Shown piece after piece: positions 26,572 to 35,905 of a stretch of 64,000 nucleotides of DNA. The notes below the pieces were generated by a model, which searched no databases, was not told the origin of the DNA, and saw only the letters and a list, made by a program, of their open reading frames with translations. Every line of letters starts with the position of its first letter. Within the stretch, counting starts at the first letter, position 1. Source of the stretch: Desulfomicrobium sp. ZS1 (lineage in GTDB: Bacteria; Desulfobacterota; Desulfovibrionia; Desulfovibrionales; Desulfomicrobiaceae); NCBI RefSeq assembly GCF_024204645.1, contig NZ_CP100351.1, positions 62,001 through 126,000 on the forward strand, written 5' to 3'. The position numbers and the translations under genes were made by a program.

Positions 26572-27726
26572 ATGCGCGAAAAATTTTTGGTTTTCGGATC
26601 GCCCCGGATCTCTGAGGATGAGATCGAAGAAGTCGTCTCCTGCCTGCGTAGCGGCTGGATCGGAACCGGCCCGCGGGTGGCCGAGTTCGAGCGGCGCTTT
26701 GCCGCATACAAGGACGCAGAGCATGCCGTGGCCGTCAATTCCTGTACCGCCGCCCTGCATCTGAGCATCCTGGCTGCCGGGATCAAACCCGGCGACGAGG
26801 TCATCACCACGCCGTTGACCTTTTGCGCCTCGGTCAACGCCATTATCCATGCCGGGGCCACTCCTGTTCTGGCCGACGTGGATCCGCGCAGCATGAATAT
26901 CGATCCAAAGAGCGTGAAGACAAAGATCACCTCCCGCACCAAGGCCATACTACCCGTGCATTTTGCGGGTCGGGCCTGCGACATGGATCCGCTCTGCGCC
27001 CTGGCTGACGAGCATGGCCTGACGATCATCGAGGACTGCGCCCACGCCATCGAGACCGAGTACCATGGCCGCAAGGCAGGGCGTTTTGGGGATTTCGGCT
27101 GTTTCAGCTTCTACGTGACCAAAAACATCATCACCGGCGAGGGCGGACTCATTCTCGCCCGAAAGCCGGAGCATGCCGCCCGGCTCAAGGTTCTGGCCCT
27201 GCACGGCATGTCCAGCGACGCCTGGAACCGTTTCGGCGATTCGGGCTACAAGCATTATCTCGTGACCGAGGCCGGGTTCAAATACAACATGATGGATTTG
27301 CAGGCGTCCCTGGGCCTGCGCCAGCTCGACAAGGCCGAAGCGTACTGGTTGCGGCGGGAGGCTATCTGGGCCCGCTACATGGATGCCCTGGCCGATCTGC
27401 CGCTGACTTTGCCCGCTCCCGTCGAAGCGAATACCCGGCATGCGTACCACCTTTATTCCGTGATGGTCGACGAGACGCGAACCGGGATCAGCCGCGATGC
27501 CTTCCTGACGGCCATGACGGGGCGCAAGATCGGAGTCGGCGTGCACTATCTCTCCATCCCCGAGCATCCGTACTATCAGGAGCGCTTCGGGTGGTCGCCG
27601 CAGGATTACCCGCACGCGCGTGATATCGGCCGTCAGACCGTGAGTCTTCCTCTTTCGGCCAAACTGACGGATGAGGATGTGGATGACGTGATCACGGCCG
27701 TGCGCGAGGTGCTGGCCAAATTCTGA
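26572..27726 (+). CDS. DegT/DnrJ/EryC1/StrS family aminotransferase
   Basis: PLP-dependent aminotransferase of 384 residues acting on nucleotide-linked keto-sugars in surface polysaccharide or glycan synthesis. Evidence is VNSCTAALHLSILAAGI, TPLTFCASVNAI, EDCAHAIETEYHGRKAG and the PLP lysine Lys184 in SFYVTKNIITGEGG. The start at MREKFLVFG has GGGAGA upstream; the open frame extends further 5' but through the promoter region of the divergent glutaredoxin gene. No other sugar-nucleotide genes are adjacent, so its exact substrate is unknown. Confidence 0.92.
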   Translation: MREKFLVFGSPRISEDEIEEVVSCLRSGWIGTGPRVAEFERRFAAYKDAEHAVAVNSCTAALHLSILAAGIKPGDEVITTPLTFCASVNAIIHAGATPVLADVDPRSMNIDPKSVKTKITSRTKAILPVHFAGRACDMDPLCALADEHGLTIIEDCAHAIETEYHGRKAGRFGDFGCFSFYVTKNIITGEGGLILARKPEHAARLKVLALHGMSSDAWNRFGDSGYKHYLVTEAGFKYNMMDLQASLGLRQLDKAEAYWLRREAIWARYMDALADLPLTLPAPVEANTRHAYHLYSVMVDETRTGISRDAFLTAMTGRKIGVGVHYLSIPEHPYYQERFGWSPQDYPHARDIGRQTVSLPLSAKLTDEDVDDVITAVREVLAKF

Positions 27727-27756
27727 ATTGTGGCAGACCTGATGTTGGTTTGACGA

Positions 27757-27800
27757 GGACGGAAAAAAGCAGGTTCATCCGGCTTTTTTCCGTCCTTTTT
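27757..27800. terminator. Bidirectional terminator between the aminotransferase and rarD
   Basis: A 14-bp perfect stem (GGACGGAAAAAAGC / GCTTTTTTCCGTCC) with an 11-base loop is followed by five T on the plus strand. It separates convergent genes. Confidence 0.88.
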
Positions 27801-28677
27801 ACGTGAGATGGCTCAGTTTGCGCCCAAAGCTCCAGCGTTCGATCCAGAACAGAAGCACCGCCAGCCAGACCATGCCAAAGCCCGTGAACTGGGTGCGGGA
27901 AAAAGGCTCGTGGTACAGGAAGACGCCGATGAGGAACTGGATGGTCGGCGCGATGTATTGCAGGATGCCGATCATGGACAGGGGGATGCGGTGCGCGGCG
28001 GCCGCGAACATGACCAGGGGCACGGTGGTGACCACGCCCGCGCCGACCAGCAGCAGGTCCGAACCGGCGCCTGCATGCAGGAACGCGCTCGTGCCCGCGA
28101 CCTCGCTCCAGCCAAGCCAGACCAGGGCGGGGGCAAGCAGCAGCCCCGTCTCCAGAGTCAGGCCTTCAAAAGCGCCGAGCGGCGCCTTTTTCTTGACCAG
28201 CCCGTAGAGGCTGAAGGTCGTGGCCAGGGACAAGGCGATCCAGGGCAGGCGGCCATAGTCGAAGGTCAGGTAGATTACGCCCGCCGCCGCCAGCCCCAGA
28301 GGCACCCATTGCAGGGGGCGCAGCCTTTCGCGCATGAAAAAGACGCCAAGCAAGACTGAGAGCAGGGGATTTATGAAATATCCCAGGCTTGCCTCCACGA
28401 TATAGCCCGCGTTGACGCTCCAGACATAGATGAACCAGTTCACGCCGATGAGCAGGCTGGCCAAAACGTAGCTGCTCCACACCGCAGGACTCAGGCTGCT
28501 GCGCAATTTCGCGACGCGCCGGGTCAGGCTCAGAAAGGCGGCCAGGACCACGAAGGACCAGGTTATGCGGTGGCAGAGCAGTTGGGCGGTGGGCACGTGA
28601 CCCAGAAGCTTCCAGTAGATGGGCAGCATGCCCCAGCTGACATAGGCTCCGATGGCGGCGACAATGCCTGGGTTCAT
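27799..28677 (-). CDS. rarD: RarD-type EamA transporter
   Basis: An inner-membrane permease of 292 residues with about ten transmembrane helices in two EamA repeats. RarD-specific blocks are YVSWGMLPIYWKLL, RITWSFV, NWFIYVWSVN and ASLGYFINPLL. RarD (chloramphenicol-sensitive protein family) exports or imports small metabolites that are not well defined. The start at MNPGIVAAIGAY has AAGGAG upstream. It is convergent with the aminotransferase gene. Confidence 0.92.
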   Translation of the reverse strand: MNPGIVAAIGAYVSWGMLPIYWKLLGHVPTAQLLCHRITWSFVVLAAFLSLTRRVAKLRSSLSPAVWSSYVLASLLIGVNWFIYVWSVNAGYIVEASLGYFINPLLSVLLGVFFMRERLRPLQWVPLGLAAAGVIYLTFDYGRLPWIALSLATTFSLYGLVKKKAPLGAFEGLTLETGLLLAPALVWLGWSEVAGTSAFLHAGAGSDLLLVGAGVVTTVPLVMFAAAAHRIPLSMIGILQYIAPTIQFLIGVFLYHEPFSRTQFTGFGMVWLAVLLFWIERWSFGRKLSHLT

Positions 28678-28730
28678 GCTTTTTTCTCCTTGGCGGAACG
28701 GATGGCGGACATGCGTAATCTCTTTGGCGC

Positions 28731-29492
28731 TCAGTGCCACGCGATGTGGTTTGGCCCCAGTTGCCTCATTTGGGTCTGCACCCACTGCGCTCTTTGCCGC
28801 AGATAGGCGGACGGACGGGATGGCGAAAATTTTCTGGGGCTCGGGAGCGCAGCGGCCAGCAGGGCCGCCTCGTGCGTGGTCAGTCTGGCGGGCGTCTTGC
28901 CGAAGAATCGTTTGGAGGCCGCCCCGACACCGTACGTGCCGTCACCGAATTCGGCAATATTCAAGTAGACTTCCAAAATCCTTTCCTTGGACCATAGGAG
29001 TTCGATCAGCACCGTGAATCCGGCTTCCAGGGCCTTGCGCACATAGCTGCGCCCGGACCACAGAAAAAGATTCTTGGCCGTTTGCTGAGAGATGGTGCTA
29101 GCCCCCCGGACTTTTTGATTCTTTTTGTTATGCTCCACGGCCCGCGCGATGGCATCGACGTCGAAGCCGAAATGGTTCGGGAAATTCTGATCCTCCGCCG
29201 CCACCACGGCCAGCGCCATGTGCTTCGGGATGCGTCGCAAGGGTGTCCATTCATGCATAACGGCAGGGCCGGGAGCTGAATCGAGCATCCGCTCCGCATG
29301 GCGGGTGAGGATGAAGGCGCTGGTGGGCGGCGGCACGAAGCGCAGGATCAGGATGACCGCCACTATTCCCGGCAGAATCCAGCCGGCCACGCGCAGGACA
29401 CGGCGAAGCAGGCCCTTTGATGCGGCGTGCTTTTTCGCGGCTGGGCGAGGCTGGTTGCGCCGGGGGCTGGAAGTGGTTGTCTTGCGTGCCAT
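28731..29492 (-). CDS. mtgA: Monofunctional peptidoglycan glycosyltransferase
   Basis: GT51 enzyme polymerising lipid II into glycan strands without a transpeptidase domain. After a basic N-terminal tail and one transmembrane helix (about 38-56) come the GT51 motifs: the catalytic Glu in AAEDQNFPNHFGFD, GASTISQQTAKNLFLW, RKALEAGFTVLIE and KERILEVYLNIAEFGDGTYGVGAAS. Length of 253 fits MtgA. The start codon is uncertain: no good ribosome binding site is visible and an alternative lies 15 codons upstream. Confidence 0.93.
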   Translation of the reverse strand: MARKTTTSSPRRNQPRPAAKKHAASKGLLRRVLRVAGWILPGIVAVILILRFVPPPTSAFILTRHAERMLDSAPGPAVMHEWTPLRRIPKHMALAVVAAEDQNFPNHFGFDVDAIARAVEHNKKNQKVRGASTISQQTAKNLFLWSGRSYVRKALEAGFTVLIELLWSKERILEVYLNIAEFGDGTYGVGAASKRFFGKTPARLTTHEAALLAAALPSPRKFSPSRPSAYLRQRAQWVQTQMRQLGPNHIAWH

Positions 29493-29601
29493 GTTGGAGC
29501 TAGTAGATGTTGCATCAAGGGCGGCGTGCCCGGCCATCGCTTGTGCGCCGCCGTCATGCCAAAGTCAATCCGCCTTGCGATCCGTAAAACAAAGGACGAA
29601 G

Positions 29602-30207
29602 ATGAATCATATCCACAATGAAACTCTGGCCACCATCCATGCACGGCACAGCATCCGTCAGTTTGAACCCCGCGACCTGTCCGAGGACATGGTCATGGCC
29701 ATGCTCGACGCCGCCAATCAGGCCCCTTCGGCTCATAACCGCCAGTCCTGGAAGTTTGTCATTCTGGAAGGGGACGCCAGGAGCAATCTGGCCGAACTGG
29801 TTTCTTCAGCCTCCAAGACGTTCCAGAAACCGGCTTCGTCGCTACTGCGCATGGCCGCGCGCAGCATTGCCTCGGCCCCGGTGACGATCGCCGTGGTCAA
29901 CACCGGCGACCTGATCAGCCACGGCACGGATCTTTTTCATGTCGACCGGGAAATGGGCTTTGATTTTTTCCGCACCATGGAGATCCAAAGCTCGGCCGCG
30001 GCCGTGGAAAACCTGCTGCTGGCCGCGACTTCCATGGGCCTTGGGGCGGTGTGGCTTGGCATTTTGTACCTGATCAAGGACGAAATCCTGAGCTTTCTGC
30101 AGGAGCCCAAGGGCGAGTTCATGGCCGTCATCCCCGTGGGGCACCCCGTACGGCCGACCCAGGGGCCCAGCAAGAAGTCTCTTGAGAACGTGATCAAGAA
30201 AATTTGA
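29602..30207 (+). CDS. Nitroreductase family protein
   Basis: FMN-dependent oxidoreductase of 201 residues. The FMN phosphate-binding [13 protein letters not shown], the [13 protein letters not shown] block and the C-terminal [10 protein letters not shown] and IPVGHPVR segments are standard for the family. Physiological substrates of such proteins are usually unknown. An AAAGGACG site supports the ATG. The fumarase gene starts 18 bases downstream, so they form a small operon. Confidence 0.9.
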   Translation: MNHIHNETLATIHARHSIRQFEPRDLSEDMVMAMLDAANQAPSAHNRQSWKFVILEGDARSNLAELVSSASKTFQKPASSLLRMAARSIASAPVTIAVVNTGDLISHGTDLFHVDREMGFDFFRTMEIQSSAAAVENLLLAATSMGLGAVWLGILYLIKDEILSFLQEPKGEFMAVIPVGHPVRPTQGPSKKSLENVIKKI

Positions 30208-30224
30208 ATTTCGCGGGGGGCATC

Positions 30225-31625
30225 ATGATGAAAACGCGCATCGAGACCGACAGCATGGGGCCCGTCGAGGTGCCGCAGGATCGCTACTGGGGGGCGCAGA
30301 CCCAGCGCTCTCTGAAATACTTCCGCATAGGCGGCGACCTCATGCCCCCGGAGATCATCCACGCCTTCGGCATTTTGAAACTCGCGTCGGTGCAGGCCAA
30401 TCTGGAATTGGGCAAGCTGTCCCCCCACGTGGCCGAGCCCATCATGGCGGCCTGCCGGGAAGTCATGGACGGAAAGCTGGCCGGGCATTTTCCCCTGCAT
30501 GTCTGGCAGACGGGCAGCGGCACCCAGACCAACATGAACGTGAACGAGGTCGTGGCCAACCGGGCAATCGAGCTGATTGGCGGGGTGCTCGGCAGCAAGA
30601 CGCCCGTGCATCCCAATGATCACGTCAACATGTCCCAGTCCTCCAACGACACCTTTCCGGCGGCCATGCACATTGCGGCCGTGCTCATGCTCACGGGTAC
30701 GTTGATCCCGGCCGTGACGGCCATGCATGCCGAGCTTGCACGCAAGGCCGGGGAGTGGAGCGGCATCGTCAAGATCGGCCGCACCCATCTGCAGGACGCC
30801 GTGCCCATGACCCTGGGTCAGGAGTTTTCGGGATACGCGGCCCTGCTGGAGGATAATCTGGAGCGGCTGCGGGGCTGCCTGCCGCATCTGTACCGCCTGG
30901 CGCTGGGCGGGACGGCGGTGGGCACGGGACTGGGCACGCCCCTGGATTTCGCCGAACTGGCCACGAGTCGGATCGTCGCGCTGACGGGGCTGCCGTTCGT
31001 GCCGGCCCCGAATTTTTTCGCCGCTCTTTCAGCCCATGACGCCGTGGTCATGGCTTCGGGAGCCCTCAAAACCCTGGCCGCCTCGCTCATGAAGATCGCC
31101 AACGACATCCGCTGGCTGGCTTCGGGTCCGCGCGCGGGGCTCGGCGAGCTCATCCTGCCTGCCAACGAGCCCGGCTCGTCCATCATGCCCGGCAAGGTCA
31201 ACCCGACCCAGTCCGAGGCCATGACCATGGTCTGCGTGCAGGTCATGGGCCTGGACGCGGCCATCGGGTTCGCCGGTTCCCAGGGAAATTTCGAGCTGAA
31301 CGTCTTCAAACCCGTCATGATCTTCAATCTGCTGACGGGCATGCGCCTTTTGGCCGATGCCTGCGCAAGCTTCACGGCTCACGCGCTGAAGGGTCTTGCG
31401 CCCGACGTGAACGTCATTGCCCGGCATGTGGGGAATTCGCTCATGCTGGTCACGGCCCTCTCGCCGGTCATCGGTTACGACAAGGCTGCCGAAGTGGCGC
31501 ACAAGGCGCACGCCGAGGGCACAAGCCTGAAAGAGGCTTGCCTTGAACTCGGCTATCTGGACGGGGAGACGTTCGACGGATTGGTCCGGCCGCTTCGGAT
31601 GGCCAGACCGCATGAGGCCGGGTGA
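30225..31625 (+). CDS. fumC: Class II fumarate hydratase
   Basis: Iron-independent fumarase of 466 residues interconverting fumarate and malate. Motifs are [51 protein letters not shown] and the superfamily signature [15 protein letters not shown]. The ATG follows a GGGGGG stretch acting as ribosome binding site; a second ATG directly adjoins it. Aspartase is excluded by the fumarase-type [17 protein letters not shown] region and the overall length. It would work in the reductive or oxidative C4 branch together with the Kor complex. Confidence 0.96.
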   Translation: MMKTRIETDSMGPVEVPQDRYWGAQTQRSLKYFRIGGDLMPPEIIHAFGILKLASVQANLELGKLSPHVAEPIMAACREVMDGKLAGHFPLHVWQTGSGTQTNMNVNEVVANRAIELIGGVLGSKTPVHPNDHVNMSQSSNDTFPAAMHIAAVLMLTGTLIPAVTAMHAELARKAGEWSGIVKIGRTHLQDAVPMTLGQEFSGYAALLEDNLERLRGCLPHLYRLALGGTAVGTGLGTPLDFAELATSRIVALTGLPFVPAPNFFAALSAHDAVVMASGALKTLAASLMKIANDIRWLASGPRAGLGELILPANEPGSSIMPGKVNPTQSEAMTMVCVQVMGLDAAIGFAGSQGNFELNVFKPVMIFNLLTGMRLLADACASFTAHALKGLAPDVNVIARHVGNSLMLVTALSPVIGYDKAAEVAHKAHAEGTSLKEACLELGYLDGETFDGLVRPLRMARPHEAG

Positions 31626-31649
31626 GGCCGGGTGAGAACGGATGAGGTG

Positions 31650-31679
31650 CCCGCCATTCCTGTTTTCAAGAGTGGCGGG
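31650..31679. repeat. Stem-loop between fumC and the sugar transferase gene
   Basis: A 7-bp perfect stem (CCCGCCA / TGGCGGG) with a 16-base loop lies between convergent genes. No T run follows, so it is at best a weak terminator. Confidence 0.4.
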
Positions 31680-31687
31680 TCAAAGTA

Positions 31688-32455
31688 TCAGGAGTCGCGG
31701 TGTTTCGCGGTTCCAAGCTCCGCCAGCCGGATATACTTCTGGAACGCGTAGAAAAACGAATTGACCGCCAGCACGAAGCCGGCCTTGCCGTCCAGAAATC
31801 CGCGCCGGAAGAAATAGATCTTCATGAATCTGGCCAGCCCGTGGCCGACCGCCGTGGCCACGCCCGCCCGCTTTCCCTTGGCGTGCATCTCCTCGGCGGC
31901 GATCTGCGTGTAGTAGTTTATCTTGTCCACATGCTGCTTCAGGTTTTCGTACGGGTAGTGGATGATGTCTCCGGCCAGACGCCGGGTTTTTCCTTTTGGT
32001 TCAAATCCATAGTGCGGACCCGAAACATGCACGCCCGTGTCGGCCAGTTTGAAGACGCGGGGCAGCAGATCCGGGTACCAGCCGCTGTGCCGCAGGAACC
32101 GGTCGAAATAGAAGGACGTGCGGGGGCAGAGAAAGGCGCTCATGTCCCCCGGGTCCTGCAGCGCGTTGATGACCGAGGCGCGCAGTTCTTTCGACAATAT
32201 CTCGTCCTGGTCGAGGGAGACCACCCAGGGCGTGGTAATGTGCGTGAACGCGAACTCGAACTGTTTCTTGGGCCCGGGCCAGGGGTTGACCAGCACGCGG
32301 GCCTTGCGGGCGGCGGCGATATCGTGCGTCGCGTCTGTGCTGCCAGAGTCCACGACCAGGATCTGGTCGCAGAAATCAAGGGAGGCGAGGCAGGCGTCGA
32401 GATGCTTTGCTCCGTTCAGGGTCAGGATCAGGCCTGTGACTTCCGGCTTAGCCAA
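31688..32455 (-). CDS. Family 2 glycosyltransferase (WaaE/KdtX-like)
   Basis: GT-A fold transferase of 255 residues. The N-terminal [33 protein letters not shown] and the DxD-like motif SLDQDEIL are typical for GT2, and the C-terminal [21 protein letters not shown] and Y[16 protein letters not shown] blocks are those of lipopolysaccharide core transferases such as WaaE. The start is taken as the TTG of TTGGCTAA, which overlaps the tmk stop and has GGAGG upstream. The acceptor is not known. Confidence 0.88.
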   Translation of the reverse strand: MAKPEVTGLILTLNGAKHLDACLASLDFCDQILVVDSGSTDATHDIAAARKARVLVNPWPGPKKQFEFAFTHITTPWVVSLDQDEILSKELRASVINALQDPGDMSAFLCPRTSFYFDRFLRHSGWYPDLLPRVFKLADTGVHVSGPHYGFEPKGKTRRLAGDIIHYPYENLKQHVDKINYYTQIAAEEMHAKGKRAGVATAVGHGLARFMKIYFFRRGFLDGKAGFVLAVNSFFYAFQKYIRLAELGTAKHRDS

Positions 32456-33083
32456 GGCCTTTTTCCTCCAGGCCGCGCAGGATGGAATCAAACACGGCAT
32501 CCGGATTCCTGCCCGCGTCCACGACCAGAAAGCGGCTGCGGTGCAGAGCGGCCCAGGTCAGATAACCTTCGCGGATGCGGGTGTGGAAGGCCATGCTCTC
32601 GGCTTCGAAGCGGCCTTCGGTGGCAGTCTTGTTGTCCTGCATGTTGCGGGTCAGGGCGCGCTTCAGGCCGATCTCCGGTTCCACGTCCAGGAGGATCGTC
32701 ACGTCGGGCCAGAGTCCCTGTACCGCAACGTCGTTCAAGTGGTGCAACAGGCTCGGATCAAGGCCGCGTCCGTAGCCCTGGTAGACCACGGTGGAGTCGG
32801 CAAAGCGGTCGCAGATCACGGTGCGTCCGTCTTCCATGGCCGGCCGGATGACTGAGGACACGTGCTGGGCGCGGTCGGCCAGATACAGAAAAAGTTCGCT
32901 GGTGGAGGACAGGTCGCTGTTCTTGGGGTCGAGCAGGATGCGGCGCAATTCTTTGCCCAGGCGGCAGCCGCCGGGTTCAAGAGTGTGCAGGACGTCGTGT
33001 CCCTGACGCACGAAATGTTCGATGAGCTTTTTGCACTGCGTTGATTTTCCGCAGCCCTCCATGCCTTCAAAAGTTAGAAACAT
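32448..33083 (-). CDS. tmk: Thymidylate kinase
   Basis: Phosphorylates dTMP to dTDP. The 211 residues have the P-loop [11 protein letters not shown] near 6-15, the DR-F[15 protein letters not shown] substrate region with the DR(F/Y) signature, and a [16 protein letters not shown] strand-helix. Arg-containing lid segment follows. The gene ends within the TTG start of the glycosyltransferase and follows the yhaM-like gene by 12 bases, so the three form one transcription unit. Confidence 0.97.
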   Translation of the reverse strand: MFLTFEGMEGCGKSTQCKKLIEHFVRQGHDVLHTLEPGGCRLGKELRRILLDPKNSDLSSTSELFLYLADRAQHVSSVIRPAMEDGRTVICDRFADSTVVYQGYGRGLDPSLLHHLNDVAVQGLWPDVTILLDVEPEIGLKRALTRNMQDNKTATEGRFEAESMAFHTRIREGYLTWAALHRSRFLVVDAGRNPDAVFDSILRGLEEKGLG

Positions 33084-33095
33084 GCCTCCCCCTCC

Positions 33096-34181
33096 TTACG
33101 AGTTGCCGGATGTTGCGGTGATGCCCATGGCCTTCAAAAGCGGCGATTCCTCGGACCTGGGCGCCGTCTTCTTCGGCGTTTTGGGTTCGGGCTCCGGCGC
33201 CTTGGCCGAGACCGGCGTGCGCATGGGTTGGTACAGATATCGGCCAAGAGTGCGGTGATATTCGCTCCAGCCGCTGATCTCCTCACCATCGGGCGCGGTC
33301 AGGGCTCCATGCACGGTATTGACCTTGGCGTCCAGATTATCCGCGTAGTGCAGGATGAAAGCCTCCACGGTCTGCGGCAGGCAGGGCGAACCAAAGGCCA
33401 ACTCGCCGTGATGGGCGACGATGAGGTGCTTGAGGTGCATGGCCAGTGCTTCAGGCAGGTCTTTGGTCTTGCGCAGAAAAGGCTCCAGAGTCTCCAGACC
33501 GAGCTGGATGTGCCCCAGCAGGCGGCCGGCATCGGTGTATTCGCGGCTGATGCCGTGGGAAAGTTCAAACGCCTTGCCCAGATCGTGGAACAGGGCGGCC
33601 ACGAGCAGAATTTCCTTATCCACCTGCGGATAAAGCTGGGACAAGGCCTTGCAGATGCGCATGATGGCCAGGGTGTGCTCCAGCAGCCCTCCGGCGTAGG
33701 CGTGATGAATGGATTTGGCTCCGGGCGCGCTCAAAATGGACGCGCGGATGTGTTCGTCGTGCAGCACGCTCTTGCACAGGGCCTTCCATGGCTTGAAGGT
33801 CAGCTCGGCGTGCAGGAATTCTTCCATTTCCTGCAGGAGTTCCTCCGGGGGAATGGTGGAGGACGGCACGAAGTCGGTCAGGTCCAGGCCCACTTCGCGC
33901 GGGTCGATGACGGCCATGTCGCTTATGTTCATCTGCAGCTGGTCCTTGAAGGAGGCCACCTGTCCGTTTACGGCCACGAATTGCTCGGGCTGGAGGGTTT
34001 CGAATTGTTGGCTCTGGGGGAACCAGATCCGGGCCTCGATGTTGCCGGTGCGGTCCGTCAGGGTCAGTTGCCAATAGGGGCCGTTCTTGGCTTCTTTCCG
34101 CTGGGCCTTGGAAAGGGCAAATACCTCGGAAATCGAATTTCCTTCAGCCAAATCGCGTACGTAGGTTTTTTTGTGCTTCAT
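33096..34181 (-). CDS. YhaM-type 3'-5' exoribonuclease (OB-fold plus HD domain)
   Basis: A 361-residue protein with an N-terminal OB-fold of the tRNA_anti type (about 8-100, WQLTLTDRTGNIEARIW) followed by an HD phosphohydrolase domain (about 140-290) whose metal ligands appear in HHAYAGGLLEHTL, AALFHDLGKAFEL, IVAHHGELAFGSP and HYADNLDAK. This pair of domains is that of YhaM/CBF1-like nucleases that trim RNA or single-stranded DNA from the 3' end. A low-complexity Pro/Lys tail ends the chain. It is first in a transcription unit with tmk and the GT2 gene. Confidence 0.9.
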   Translation of the reverse strand: MKHKKTYVRDLAEGNSISEVFALSKAQRKEAKNGPYWQLTLTDRTGNIEARIWFPQSQQFETLQPEQFVAVNGQVASFKDQLQMNISDMAVIDPREVGLDLTDFVPSSTIPPEELLQEMEEFLHAELTFKPWKALCKSVLHDEHIRASILSAPGAKSIHHAYAGGLLEHTLAIMRICKALSQLYPQVDKEILLVAALFHDLGKAFELSHGISREYTDAGRLLGHIQLGLETLEPFLRKTKDLPEALAMHLKHLIVAHHGELAFGSPCLPQTVEAFILHYADNLDAKVNTVHGALTAPDGEEISGWSEYHRTLGRYLYQPMRTPVSAKAPEPEPKTPKKTAPRSEESPLLKAMGITATSGNS

Positions 34182-34429
34182 TAAGTTGCTATTCCTGCAT
34201 GCATGGGGTAATGGCGCAAACGAGGACAAGGTCAATATTTTCTATAATAATTGGGCAGTTGCACAATATTTAAAAGATTTTCGCGTGATCGTTTCCCACA
34301 TCGTCTACAGGCAAGTTTTCAACTTTGGCAAGAGGCCGGGTGTATCCGGCCGGATTGACGACCAGAATTGGCGGGGCGTGTCCTTTTTTCATACCCACGA
34401 AAGAAACCCCAACACTTTATCGAGCGGTT
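34182..34429. other. AT-richer divergent intergenic region before the kor operon
   Basis: About 248 bases separate the yhaM-like gene from korD. The part around 34230-34290 is clearly AT-rich, with a TATAAT hexamer on the plus strand at 34243-34248 but no convincing -35 box at 17 bases. It should contain the promoters for both directions. No gene, RNA gene or strong repeat was recognised. Confidence 0.5.
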
Positions 34430-34774
34430 ATGTCCAAAAAGAAAGGTCAAGCAAAGGTGACGATTTATCCGGATTGGTGTAAAGGCTGCGGTATATGCGC
34501 GGCTTTTTGCCCGTCCAAGGTGCTCGAACTCTGGCCGGATGGCAAAGCACATGTGGTGCGCGAGGAAGACTGCGTGAATTGCGGATTCTGTGAGTTGCAT
34601 TGCCCGGATTTCGCGATTTCCGTGACCCCCAAGGAGGTCAGCCGCAGAAAGACCGACGCGTTTGATGCCTCGCACGGCGGGCCTTTGGACCCGTCCGCAG
34701 GCACCGACCCGGGGCCGGAAGAAAATGTTGGAACACCTAACCGGGAAGACGAACATGGCGACAAAAAAGCGTAA
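34430..34774 (+). CDS. korD: 2-oxoacid:ferredoxin oxidoreductase, ferredoxin-type delta subunit
   Basis: A 114-residue 2x[4Fe-4S] ferredoxin-like subunit. The two cluster motifs are CKGCGICAAFCP and CVNCGFCELHCP. It passes electrons from the TPP active site of the complex to soluble ferredoxin. The C-terminal tail after residue 70 is polar and probably disordered. It overlaps korA by 20 bases, so translation is coupled. The korD-A-B-C order is the usual one for 2-oxoglutarate ferredoxin oxidoreductase. Confidence 0.92.
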   Translation: MSKKKGQAKVTIYPDWCKGCGICAAFCPSKVLELWPDGKAHVVREEDCVNCGFCELHCPDFAISVTPKEVSRRKTDAFDASHGGPLDPSAGTDPGPEENVGTPNREDEHGDKKA

Positions 34775-35903
34775 GAAAACGGAAATATTCGCCCTCGGCA
34801 ACGAGGCTGTGGTCGAGGGAGCGCTCCTGGCGGGCTGCAATTTCTATGCGGGCTACCCCATAACGCCGTCCACGGAAATCGCCGAGGTCATGTCCTCGCG
34901 GCTGCCCCTGGTCAAGGACGGGGTGTTCATCCAGATGGAGGACGAGATCGCCAGCATGGGCGCCATCATCGGTGCGTCCCTGGCCGGGCGCAAGGCCATG
35001 ACCGCTACCTCGGGACCGGGCTTTTCCCTCATGCAGGAGAATCTCGGCTACGCCTGCATGACCGAAGTGCCCCTGGTCGTGGTCAACGTCATGCGCGGGG
35101 GACCCAGCACCGGGCTGCCGACAAGCCCGGCCCAGGGCGATGTGCAGCAGGCCCGCTGGGGCTGTCATGGCGACCATCCCATCATCGTCCTTTCGGCCAG
35201 CGACGTGCAGGAATGTTTGGAAATGACCGTGGTCGCCTTCAATTTCGCCGAGAAATACCGCACTCCGGTCATTTTGCTTCTGGACGAGATCACGGCCCAT
35301 ACGAGGGAGAAGATCTCCATCCCGGGCCCCGAAGATTTTGAGATCCTGGCGCGGGTCACTCCGGCCATGCCCCCGGAGTGGTACGTCTCCTACGAGGAGA
35401 CCATGCGCGGGGTGCCGGCCCTGCCGCCGCTCGGTTCCGGCTACCGCTTCCACGTCACGGGTCTGACCCACGACCAGAACGGATTCCCGACTTCCAAGCC
35501 GGACGAGGTCAAGGCGCTGATGCATAGGCAGTTCCGCAAGATCGACCAGTTTTTTTACGATATTCAGCTTTTCGACGAGGTTGGTTGCGAGGACGCCGAA
35601 GTGGTCGTCGTGGCTTACGGCTGCGTGGCCCGTTCGGCCGAGCTTGCCGTGCACATGGCCCGGGAGCGCGGGGTCAAGGCCGGGCTTTTGAAGCTCAGGA
35701 CTCTTTTTCCGTTCCCCAAGACCGCGGTGCAGGCCCTGGCCCGGCAGTGCAAGGCTCTGGTCGTGCCGGAGATGAACATGGGCCAGATCTCGCGCGAGGT
35801 GAAGCGGGTCAACAACGGCCTGACCCACGTCATTACCAACAACCGCGTCGACGGCCAGATCATCACCCCTTCGGAAATCTTCAAAAACATCATGCAGGCG
35901 TGA
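34755..35903 (+). CDS. korA: 2-oxoacid:ferredoxin oxidoreductase alpha subunit
   Basis: Pyrimidine-binding and domain II/III part of the complex, 382 residues. It begins with GNEAVVEGALLAGCNFYAGYPITPSTEIAE and has the SGPGFSLMQENLGYA and RGGPSTGLPTSPAQGD blocks. These fit KorA rather than pyruvate-specific PorA. The product would be 2-oxoglutarate synthase in the reductive direction or 2-oxoglutarate oxidation; branched-chain or other 2-oxoacids cannot be excluded. GGAAGAC precedes the ATG inside korD. Confidence 0.94.
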   Translation: MATKKRKKTEIFALGNEAVVEGALLAGCNFYAGYPITPSTEIAEVMSSRLPLVKDGVFIQMEDEIASMGAIIGASLAGRKAMTATSGPGFSLMQENLGYACMTEVPLVVVNVMRGGPSTGLPTSPAQGDVQQARWGCHGDHPIIVLSASDVQECLEMTVVAFNFAEKYRTPVILLLDEITAHTREKISIPGPEDFEILARVTPAMPPEWYVSYEETMRGVPALPPLGSGYRFHVTGLTHDQNGFPTSKPDEVKALMHRQFRKIDQFFYDIQLFDEVGCEDAEVVVVAYGCVARSAELAVHMARERGVKAGLLKLRTLFPFPKTAVQALARQCKALVVPEMNMGQISREVKRVNNGLTHVITNNRVDGQIITPSEIFKNIMQA

Positions 35904-35905
35904 CC

